Positions 1-7,008 of a stretch of DNA of 19,080 nt are shown one piece after another (the stretch's first letter is position 1; each line of letters starts with the position of its first letter). The translations under genes were made by a program, and so were the position numbers. The notes below the pieces were generated by a model. It was not told the origin of the DNA. It saw only the letters and a program-made list of their open reading frames with translations, and did not search any database. The stretch is from Cytophagaceae bacterium (GTDB lineage: Bacteria; Bacteroidota; Bacteroidia; Cytophagales; Cytophagaceae), in the NCBI GenBank assembly GCA_021151805.1, contig JAGKWN010000079.1, positions 1 through 19,080 on the forward strand. Reading direction: 5' to 3'.

Positions 1-38
1 ACTGCAGTCAAATGTGGGAGAGTAGGTCGCTGCCAACT
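1..38 (+). rRNA. rrf: 5S ribosomal RNA, 3' end (partial)
   Basis: The first 38 bases match the 3' part of bacterial 5S rRNA. The conserved GGGAGAGTAGGTCGCTGCCA block at 16-35 forms the loop E and helix I region. The rest of the gene, and presumably the 16S-23S genes, lie before the window. A rho-independent terminator follows immediately, so this is the end of an rRNA operon read on the plus strand. The exact 3' end is uncertain by one or two bases. Confidence 0.9.
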
Positions 39-45
39 TATTATC

Positions 46-79
46 AAAACCCTTTACCTTAATCAGTAAAGGGTTTTTT
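46..79 (+). terminator. Rho-independent terminator of the rRNA operon
   Basis: A 12-bp perfect stem pairs 46-57 with 66-77 (core ACCCTTTAC/GTAAAGGGT) around an 8-nt loop. The 3' arm runs into a T-run through 79 that resumes at 81-85. It sits just after the 5S 3' end and should stop rRNA transcription before the following operon. Confidence 0.9.
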
Positions 80-123
80 GTTTTTACATAACTTGAATTC
101 ATTTTTGAAAATATTTTTTCAAA
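77..123 (+). promoter_or_regulatory. Candidate promoter with overlapping palindrome, upstream of the ternary-system operon
   Basis: TTTG at 77-80, 19 nt of spacer, then CATTTTTG at 100-107 fits the Bacteroidota promoter pattern TTTG/TAnnTTTG with one mismatch in the -7 element. A perfect inverted repeat, TTTGAAAA-TATT-TTTTCAAA (104-123), covers the end of the -7 box and the predicted start site, where a repressor could bind. A second possible promoter is TTGACG at 147-152 with TAAAAT at 171-176 (18-nt spacer). All of this is pattern matching in AT-rich DNA, so confidence is low. Confidence 0.3.
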
Positions 124-239
124 TTATCGTAAACTTTACTATTCCTTTGACGTATTTTCAGGACGTAAAATAAAATAGCCCCGGGATTAACAAATTATTT
201 TATTTGAATTCAGCTGAAAAGCAGTTTACCATATACCCT

Positions 240-893
240 ATGATCAATAATTATTTTTTAGAAATGATTAAGACCCTCCGCAAACAGGAAGAGGTGGTTT
301 TATATGGTAACATTCTACATGTGAATGAAAAATATATAATTGCAGTGGTTGATTTTCTGGAACAGGAATTCAGAAATGAAATGTTGGAATATCCTGATCC
401 GGTTGCACCTGAATTTAATCCCGAAGCTGCCTTGTGGGCCGCAGAGACCATTTATAAAGCCGCTCAGCTATTATTATACAGAGAAAATAAAGAAACAGAT
501 CTTGAAATTTTACTTCCGGATTATAAGGCCGTACAAACTTCATCAACAGTTTTATCTGTCGATCTGTGTTTACGTTTTCTTCCTGATATTCTGACTCAGC
601 TAAAGGTAATTGACAGTGAAGATGCAATGATCGGAATACTTGAGCGAAAAATCGCCTATTGGCACTACTCAGGTATTCCTTATACCTTAACCTCAGATCA
701 GCTCGACTTTGAGACGATGTTTGCAGAGCGGGCCTTAAAACACCTTTATATCAATCGTATTATAACTTATAAAAAAATGGATCTTGCAATGCTCAACTCT
801 TGCAGAGATGAAGTGGCGGGCCACCTGGGAATCTTTGCAGATCATTTTTGGAAAGAATTCAATAAAGAAAAACAAGTAGATGGAAAATATTGA
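240..893 (+). CDS. MoxR-vWA-beta-propeller ternary system protein, first gene (bpX-type)
   Basis: A soluble protein of about 217 residues with no signal peptide or membrane segment. I recognise no enzymatic motif. The stretch around FNPEAALWAAETIYKAAQLL, and the position directly before a MoxR ATPase, fit the small bpX-family proteins of the MoxR-vWA-beta-propeller ternary systems. I do not assign a specific bpX number. The reading frame is open back to a TTG at 204 (229 aa), but I prefer the ATG at 240 because TTG starts are rare; neither has a convincing ribosome binding site. The 3' end overlaps the ATPase gene by 14 nt, which implies translational coupling. It probably forms a complex with the ATPase and vWA proteins; that is inferred from operon structure only. 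Confidence 0.75.
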   Translation: MINNYFLEMIKTLRKQEEVVLYGNILHVNEKYIIAVVDFLEQEFRNEMLEYPDPVAPEFNPEAALWAAETIYKAAQLLLYRENKETDLEILLPDYKAVQTSSTVLSVDLCLRFLPDILTQLKVIDSEDAMIGILERKIAYWHYSGIPYTLTSDQLDFETMFAERALKHLYINRIITYKKMDLAMLNSCRDEVAGHLGIFADHFWKEFNKEKQVDGKY

Positions 894-2010
894 TAAGCTT
901 AACAAGGTACTGAAACATATAAAAGATTCTTTTATCGGTAAAGATGAAATTATTGATCTCTTGGGAATAAGTTTAATTGCGCGCGAAAATGCATTCCTGC
1001 TGGGACCGCCAGGAACAGCTAAAAGTGCTATTATCCGTGCATTATCGGCATGTATTTCCGATGGTAAAAACTTTGAATATTTATTGACCCGATTCACCGA
1101 ACCGGGAGAATTATTCGGTCCGTTTGACATCCGGAAACTGAAAGATGGTGACCTTGTTACGAATACTGAAGGTATGATGCCGGAAGCATCAATGGTTTTC
1201 CTGGATGAAATATTCAATGCGAACAGTGCCATCCTGAATAGTTTGTTAACAGCTTTAAATGAACGCATTTTCAGAAGAGGAAAAGAGACAAAAAAGTTGC
1301 CGGCATTAATGTTTATAGGTGCAAGCAATGTGCTGCCTGAAGATGAATCGTTAAATGCTTTGCTGGATCGTTTTTTAATCCGTGTGCGCTGTGATTATGT
1401 GGATACGGATATGCTTGAACAAGTATTGGTTGCCGGATGGAATCTGGAGGCAAAAAGTCAGCAAGACAAACCTTCTATATCACCGGCAGAGATTATTGAA
1501 TTGCAGCAGTTCAGTAAACAGGTTGACCTGTCAGCTGTGCGGAAGCAATATGTTGATCTGATCCATAATCTTCGGAATACAGGAATAAAAATTTCAGATA
1601 GAAGGGCTGTTAAAATTCAGAATTTAATGGCTGCAAGTGCGGTGATGAGTGGCAGGAAAGAGGTAATCACCTCCGACCTTTGGGTATTAAAACATGTGTG
1701 GGATACAGAAGAGCAGATTGAAATTCTTGAAGGTATTGTTAATACTATCATAGAAAAAGATACGAGTCCGCAGGCGCATCCCCAGGCGCAATACAATAAA
1801 ACGCCCAATGCTGAAGAGTTGGTGAAAGAGATTATCCTGTTAACGGAAAAATGGAATTCGGGTAAGTTATCTTTTGAAGAGCAGAACGTAGTTAAAGATA
1901 AATTAAGGTACCTGCAAACCCGCAGCAACTGGATTAAAAACAGCGAACATAAACTTCATATACAAGAACAAATAGAATCTTTATGGCACAAAATGCTTCA
2001 GACGATATAG
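880..2010 (+). CDS. MoxR/RavA-type AAA+ ATPase of the ternary system
   Basis: A 376-residue AAA+ ATPase of the MoxR class. Walker A is GPPGTAKS at residues 42-49. Walker B is MVFLDE at 105-110. The sensor 1 asparagine is N150 in the IGASN stretch, and the probable arginine finger is R164 in DRF. The RFTEPGELFG segment (71-80) is typical of MoxR proteins. A lid domain follows to about residue 300, then a short linker rich in Pro, Gln and Ala (about 295-305) and a charged alpha-helical tail. MoxR ATPases act as chaperone-like machines that remodel partners through a vWA protein, and such a protein is encoded two genes downstream. The start overlaps the previous gene by 14 nt and the end overlaps the next by 28 nt. 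All core ATPase motifs look intact, so it should be active. Confidence 0.93.
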   Translation: MENIDKLNKVLKHIKDSFIGKDEIIDLLGISLIARENAFLLGPPGTAKSAIIRALSACISDGKNFEYLLTRFTEPGELFGPFDIRKLKDGDLVTNTEGMMPEASMVFLDEIFNANSAILNSLLTALNERIFRRGKETKKLPALMFIGASNVLPEDESLNALLDRFLIRVRCDYVDTDMLEQVLVAGWNLEAKSQQDKPSISPAEIIELQQFSKQVDLSAVRKQYVDLIHNLRNTGIKISDRRAVKIQNLMAASAVMSGRKEVITSDLWVLKHVWDTEEQIEILEGIVNTIIEKDTSPQAHPQAQYNKTPNAEELVKEIILLTEKWNSGKLSFEEQNVVKDKLRYLQTRSNWIKNSEHKLHIQEQIESLWHKMLQTI

Positions 2011-2735
2011 GATATTTCCTGTTACTGGATGAAGTGCATAAAGCTGATTTAGGCACGATACGGGTATGGAGTAATTTGAAAATAGCTTTCGACGGAAAAG
2101 ATATTTGGGTTAAAGATTTTACACATCAGCAGATCCATTCTGTAGAAGTTAAAAGCATTCCATACAAAACAATTTTTTATTCGAAAGGTGCAAAGCTCTA
2201 TTTGCATAATAGTCTTCTTCCGGATAGAAATATACCGGCATCTCTTTTGTGGACGCAGATTGATAGGGCCCTGCCTATAAGCCTTCCTGACTTGAACCAC
2301 AATTATTTCGGCATTCAGGAGAAAATTTCAATCGCTCTGGTTGCTTCAGAAACAGAAGCAGAGGCTGTTGCCATGATAACTTCGCTGGATGTATTAAAAC
2401 AGTATATAGAAACAGCTCCGGCGATCAGGTTGGAGCATCTTTTCTGGACAATTCTACAAAACAAGGATGTATTGCTGATTGGGAAACCATTGCTGCCTAT
2501 TACCGGACAGACCTATTGGAGGCAAGAGGATGTACTGCTTCCTGTAGGTTTTGATTTTGACCTGAGCATTCTTGCCGGTAAATTAATTGATACAATCAAT
2601 CCCGGAAGACGTGGCATTGTTTTATGGAATCAGGAGAATCGATATCTGTTCATAGATAAAAATGCATTTCAACCCTTGTCGTTAAGTTCCTTTCGAAACA
2701 CAGTTAATCATCCATTATTTTATACAGGTATATGA
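1983..2735 (+). CDS. MoxR-vWA-beta-propeller ternary system protein, third gene (bpX-type)
   Basis: A soluble 250-residue protein without signal peptide or membrane helices. No enzyme motif is visible. Two features fit the bpX proteins that accompany MoxR and vWA genes: the segment LIGKPLLPITGQTYW followed by LLPVGFDFDL (about residues 164-194), and the N-terminal beta-rich half. The family assignment rests on my recollection of those families plus the operon context, and the bpX number is left open. The ATG at 1983 overlaps the ATPase gene by 28 nt. The stop codon overlaps the next start as ATGA, a classic coupling arrangement. A role as adaptor or scaffold between the ATPase and the vWA/propeller protein is plausible but unproven. 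Confidence 0.75.
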   Translation: MAQNASDDIGYFLLLDEVHKADLGTIRVWSNLKIAFDGKDIWVKDFTHQQIHSVEVKSIPYKTIFYSKGAKLYLHNSLLPDRNIPASLLWTQIDRALPISLPDLNHNYFGIQEKISIALVASETEAEAVAMITSLDVLKQYIETAPAIRLEHLFWTILQNKDVLLIGKPLLPITGQTYWRQEDVLLPVGFDFDLSILAGKLIDTINPGRRGIVLWNQENRYLFIDKNAFQPLSLSSFRNTVNHPLFYTGI

Positions 2736-5275
2736 TAGTGAATGAGTATTTTCAATCGTATGAAGATTATTTCTGGCATTGGGAAGACAATGCCGAGGTT
2801 GTTGCTATCCCTGATCATAGCACCATTGCGTACCGCGCTTTTATAAAAGAAGTGCTGGAGAAGCTTTCGGAACAGGGAGTACCGCCTTTTGGTGCATTAT
2901 TGGCTGTGATGATTGCAACCAACCCGCAGGGAGAAGGTGCATTAGATTTTATATGGAAAGCTACATTTGAGAAAGAAATAGAAAAAGAAAATAATCATTA
3001 TCTAATTGATGCTTTTATCTTTTTAAAACTATTAATAAAAATTCCAGAACCATATAAAACAGGGAATAAACGTATACTTCTTTTTCAAGCGTTATTTGAA
3101 AACTGTCATAATATTATTTCAGTAAAGAGTTCCAAAGAGATTGTAGGACTGTTGGATTGGTATTACTCTAATGAAATAACGAATATGCCTTTTACACAAA
3201 AGGCAGAATTAAAACATACCATTTACAGCAGAGATTTCAGAACGATTTCCTTACTCGCTTCCCGCTTCAAAAGTGTTGAAGATATCATTAAAAAAATAGC
3301 TTCAATACCCGAAGTTACAGAGGTTGTTATTCCATCAGAGAATATTGAAAAAGCCACCGGTAAACAAACGTTTATTGAGGCATTGATTGATAATAACAAA
3401 ACGTTTCAGATAGGTATTTTAGCAGAGCGTATTGTCGCTGGCTTGAACATACCTTTCCATCGTTCGCTTGCAGATTTGCAACCGTTGGGTGGTATTGCTG
3501 ATGTAACCAATAAAGGCTCGTTTGATAAACTGCTGTTATCTGAGTTTGCCAATGAAGATATTGTCTTCCTTTCGAGGTTGGCCAATAACGAGGCACTTTA
3601 TGTAGAGCGGGAAATACCGCCTGCAAAGAATAATTTTAAGCGGGTATTTTTATTGGATGTGTCTTTAAGAAACTGGGGCACACCAAAATCAATTGCTTTT
3701 GCAACCATGCTGGCAATTGCAAAAAATGATAAAACTACTGTTCCGTGTAGTGCATTTGCAATTGGTCGTTCATATAACCCCGTTGCGCTGGATAGTATTG
3801 ATACACTTATTGATGGTTTGCAGGTGTTGGAAGATAGTGCAGATGCTGCAGCAGGTTTAGCCTTGTATTTTAAAGACAACCCTCCCGATAAAAATACCGA
3901 AGTATTCTTCCTGGCAGAATCTTCTGCGGCAAAACAAAGTGCTGTATATAACAGCATGTATATCTATGGTGCATTCATTCATTATTGTATTTATACAGAT
4001 TTTGATGGAAACATTGATGTATATAAAAAGCAGCAAAAGAGCCTGAAACATATTCAGCATATTCAATTACCGCTGGAAGAAATCTGGCAACGTAAGCCGG
4101 TGGTCATTAAATCGAATACTCGTAATGCATTTGTAACAACCTTTCCGATTTTATTGAAAGATGCAACGGTTAAGCAGCAGCTGCAGGCTCCCAATGGTGA
4201 TATATATCAGGTAACAAGTGAAAAAGCGCTTGTGAAAAAATACAACCGCTATACAAATAAAAATGACAAAGGATGGGAGATGATTTATCAGAACATTCCC
4301 TTTTCAGATGGGATTTTTGAAATCGTGGAGTTGAGTAATGGTAAATATCTGTTATTTATATTCAACATCGGCAAAAAAATGATTGTTTTACTGAATATAG
4401 ATACCGGCCATAAAACAAGTTTGACATTCAACGAATATAAACATCAGGCTCATTCAGTATACAAAGAATTTATTTATATGAATGATAGCTTTTATCATCA
4501 AAATAGAGAAACCAATGATATCTGGCGCATTGGCGTTGACGGAACGGTTGAACTGAGCAAGCCACAGGATGCCTCTGTTTTTACCGCTAAAAAAGCAGAG
4601 AAATACACACTGCCCAAACAGTATTCAAAAGGTGTTTTCAAAAAAATAAATGATGTCTATATCAATGAAAATAATAACCTGGTTTTTAATAAACACGAAT
4701 TGCTGTTGAAAAATCACCAGTATATAAAATTGGATATAACAAGGAACACCACCAGCATCATAGGTTCAACGAAAATCAATCCGAATGAATTTGTTTTTAA
4801 TGATGGCAGTTCTGTTGAAGTAAACAGATCCGGAATGCTTATCCTTAAAAGCAGTAATGAAAATATTCCGTTGATCTATATACCATCTATTCTTGATGTA
4901 ACATTGGGTGTAGCAGCAGGGGATGATTTTGCGGGCAATACCTATTATCATAAGGAAAAGCAGTTCGAGATTATATTAAAAAATCCGGGTTCGCAGCCCC
5001 TGGCAGTAGTGAAATATATTCAGGATTGCACACAAATGGGACTTGCCTATTCAAAAAATATTGTAGACGGATGGCCTGCATCAATCATGAAACATGTGAA
5101 TGATGTCTACGCGGCAGGTGTCAGAAAAGAATTGGAAAATCTTGGCGCGTCTGTAGAAATTAAGGCCATGCAGAATAAAGATGCAGAACTGAAAACAATG
5201 AATCCGCTGGTTTTTTATGATAAGTACATTCAGGCTTTTATAAATACAATTCAATCCAATGGAGCTAAGCATTAA
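2732..5275 (+). CDS. vWA domain, beta-propeller and L7/L12-like C-terminal domain protein of the ternary system
   Basis: An 847-residue cytoplasmic protein. Residues 1-300 are a system-specific N-terminal region. A vWA domain spans about 303-435; its metal-binding MIDAS motif is degenerate, with D309-V-S311-L-R313 in place of DxSxS and E396 where an Asp-Gly usually lies. From about 465 to 735 there are repeated beta-strand-rich blades (segments such as GKYLLFIFNIGKKMIVLLN), read as a beta-propeller. Residues 745-811 resemble the C-terminal domain of ribosomal protein L7/L12. In MoxR systems the vWA protein usually couples the ATPase to its target; here the propeller and L7/L12-like module may be the target-recognition arms. 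The start overlaps the previous stop (ATGA), and the end overlaps the next gene by 17 nt. Confidence 0.9.
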   Translation: MIVNEYFQSYEDYFWHWEDNAEVVAIPDHSTIAYRAFIKEVLEKLSEQGVPPFGALLAVMIATNPQGEGALDFIWKATFEKEIEKENNHYLIDAFIFLKLLIKIPEPYKTGNKRILLFQALFENCHNIISVKSSKEIVGLLDWYYSNEITNMPFTQKAELKHTIYSRDFRTISLLASRFKSVEDIIKKIASIPEVTEVVIPSENIEKATGKQTFIEALIDNNKTFQIGILAERIVAGLNIPFHRSLADLQPLGGIADVTNKGSFDKLLLSEFANEDIVFLSRLANNEALYVEREIPPAKNNFKRVFLLDVSLRNWGTPKSIAFATMLAIAKNDKTTVPCSAFAIGRSYNPVALDSIDTLIDGLQVLEDSADAAAGLALYFKDNPPDKNTEVFFLAESSAAKQSAVYNSMYIYGAFIHYCIYTDFDGNIDVYKKQQKSLKHIQHIQLPLEEIWQRKPVVIKSNTRNAFVTTFPILLKDATVKQQLQAPNGDIYQVTSEKALVKKYNRYTNKNDKGWEMIYQNIPFSDGIFEIVELSNGKYLLFIFNIGKKMIVLLNIDTGHKTSLTFNEYKHQAHSVYKEFIYMNDSFYHQNRETNDIWRIGVDGTVELSKPQDASVFTAKKAEKYTLPKQYSKGVFKKINDVYINENNNLVFNKHELLLKNHQYIKLDITRNTTSIIGSTKINPNEFVFNDGSSVEVNRSGMLILKSSNENIPLIYIPSILDVTLGVAAGDDFAGNTYYHKEKQFEIILKNPGSQPLAVVKYIQDCTQMGLAYSKNIVDGWPASIMKHVNDVYAAGVRKELENLGASVEIKAMQNKDAELKTMNPLVFYDKYIQAFINTIQSNGAKH
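4964..5164 (+). other. Encoded ribosomal L7/L12 C-terminal-like domain within the vWA protein
   Basis: Codons 745-811 give a 67-residue segment that aligns without gaps to the E. coli L7/L12 C-terminal domain as I remember it, with about 25 identities counted by eye. Shared landmarks include FxxILK at the start, LAVVK, T and GL before the central lysine (K775, matching L7/L12 K84), the KxxVD stretch, and the closing G-A-x-V-E-x-K. In L7/L12 this domain contacts EF-Tu, EF-G and other translational GTPases. The counterparts of E82 and R73 are Y773 and Q764, so the binding face is altered. A 36-residue tail follows to the stop. Confidence 0.8.
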
Positions 5276-7007
5276 TCCTTATCATAAAAATAATTATCCG
5301 ATAGGAGGTATACTCATAAAGCATACCTCGATAAGACATTGGATGGCGGAGATTCAGCGGATGCATTTAATGCTGCAAGAGATTACAATCTATCCTATTC
5401 CAGATACGACAGCGAATTCTATTTGGGGCTGTTTGCTTATTTATTCCGGCAAGATAGATACAGGTAATCTTGGCAGGAATGAATTATGTCAAATGGTTGC
5501 GGCGAATTTATTCATACCTGAAAAAACAATTTTATTTCCGTCTGTTACTGAAAAAGAAATTGAAGCGAAGTTTGCAGCCGAAAAGTATATCATGCATCCG
5601 CATTTCGGCATGGTGGAGTTGACAGAGGTGTTTGATGTCGCGGCATACATGCATATACCCGAAAAAGATACGATTGCTATTACAGTACCTGAAAGTGGAG
5701 TGTTTATTCCGCAATCAATTAAAAGTTTTCAGATAAGATCGTTATCAGCAGAAGAAGTGCTAAAGAATCTGGAAGAAAATATTTTTCCTCAGCAAAAAGA
5801 ATTAAAAGAAGAGCCTTTAAATATATTCGAAAAAATTAAGCTGGGCTTTTATAAACTTTTATTTTCAATTGGTAAGAGTACGAACCAAAGTCAAAGTAGC
5901 AGTAATCAGTCGTATGTCAATCAAAATAAGCATTCATCTGCCGATGGTTTATTTGCTAAAATAGAGTCCTGGTTCCAGCGGATCTCCAATACACGTTGGT
6001 CTAGAAAGATTCAGGAAGATTTTGAAAGCCTGGAAAAAAGAAATCAGAAGCAGATCAATAAGCTGATGGATTTATTTAAAAATAATCCGGAAGAAGCTCT
6101 CAAATATGCTATTCCGCTTGATGAAAGAGGCACATCAAGAGGAAGTGATAAATCTCCTCTTGATTTGTCGAAGCGCTGGCTGGATTTATCATGGCTGCAG
6201 AGTCCGCAAAATCGAGGTGGTGGTACAGTGGATCTGGGTAATCATTATTATGATTTGCAACGACAATATTATGAAACAGCACAGGCATTGCTTGATAAAA
6301 AGGATTATCAGAAAGCGGCCTTTGTATATCTGAAATTATTGAAGAATTATCATTCTGCTGCTCAGGCATTAGAATCAGGTAAATACTATCAGGAAGCTGC
6401 AACAATTTATATAAAACATGCCAATAACAAAGTTAAGGCTGCTGAATGTTATGAAAATGGAAAGATGACACATGAAGCCATTAAGCTTTATACGGAATTG
6501 AATGAAAATGAAAAGGTGGGAGACTTATATGTTTCAATCAATCAATCTGGGCGGGCAAATCATTATTACGAAAAAGTGGTTGATGATTATAAAGGGCGAA
6601 GTCAATATGTAAAGGCCTCATTGATATACAAAAATAAAATCAGAAATACGACGCAAGCCCAAAGCTTGTTGTTAGAAGGGTGGCGAAGCAATAGAGATGC
6701 ATCCAATTGTCTCAATAATTACTTCGCAAATATTGCAGACATAAAAGAATTAAAAAATGAAATTCACGCTGTATATCAAAATGAAATAAATGAACATAAT
6801 AGTGAAACATTTTTAACCGTACTTGAGCATGAATATGCTAAATCGAATGAGCTTGCCGAACCTGTGAGGGATATTGCGTATGAAATAATAGCTAAAAATA
6901 TTCAGTCGAATCCATCTTTATCTTCTTTATTAAAAGGATTTAATAAAAAAGATAATCAGTTGCTAAAAGATACGCTGCGCTATAAGCAAAACAGAAAAGC
7001 AAAGTAA
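5259..7007 (+). CDS. Ternary system protein with bpX-type N-terminus and TPR-like helical repeats
   Basis: A 582-residue soluble protein. Residues 1-165 form a conserved-looking alpha/beta domain (IYPIPDTTANSIWGCLLIYS at 44-63) that fits the bpX families. Residues 166-310 are charged and helical, interrupted by a low-complexity Ser/Asn/Gln linker at about 207-227. Residues 328 to about 475 hold TPR-like helical pairs rich in A-x-x-Y and E-A-A-x-x-Y patterns (QKAAFVYLKLL, QEAATIYIKHA, KAAECYENG, HEAIKLYTELN, KASLIYKNK). Helical segments continue to the C-terminus. Such solenoids usually bind peptides or proteins, so a scaffold or sensor role is likely. The ATG at 5259 lies 17 nt inside the previous gene, making this the last gene of the operon. 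Its stop lies one base from that of the convergent gene. Confidence 0.85.
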   Translation: MELSINPYHKNNYPIGGILIKHTSIRHWMAEIQRMHLMLQEITIYPIPDTTANSIWGCLLIYSGKIDTGNLGRNELCQMVAANLFIPEKTILFPSVTEKEIEAKFAAEKYIMHPHFGMVELTEVFDVAAYMHIPEKDTIAITVPESGVFIPQSIKSFQIRSLSAEEVLKNLEENIFPQQKELKEEPLNIFEKIKLGFYKLLFSIGKSTNQSQSSSNQSYVNQNKHSSADGLFAKIESWFQRISNTRWSRKIQEDFESLEKRNQKQINKLMDLFKNNPEEALKYAIPLDERGTSRGSDKSPLDLSKRWLDLSWLQSPQNRGGGTVDLGNHYYDLQRQYYETAQALLDKKDYQKAAFVYLKLLKNYHSAAQALESGKYYQEAATIYIKHANNKVKAAECYENGKMTHEAIKLYTELNENEKVGDLYVSINQSGRANHYYEKVVDDYKGRSQYVKASLIYKNKIRNTTQAQSLLLEGWRSNRDASNCLNNYFANIADIKELKNEIHAVYQNEINEHNSETFLTVLEHEYAKSNELAEPVRDIAYEIIAKNIQSNPSLSSLLKGFNKKDNQLLKDTLRYKQNRKAK

Positions 7008-7008
7008 A

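Noticed and set aside
735..1328. 197-codon open frame on the minus strand
   Set aside because: It lies opposite the MoxR ATPase gene and its translation shows no recognisable domain. The plus-strand ATPase has all its motifs, so this is a shadow frame.
240..7007. Ternary operon as part of a mobile element
   Set aside because: No integrase, transposase, tRNA attachment site or flanking direct repeat was seen, and base composition looks like the rest of the window. Horizontal transfer remains possible but unsupported.
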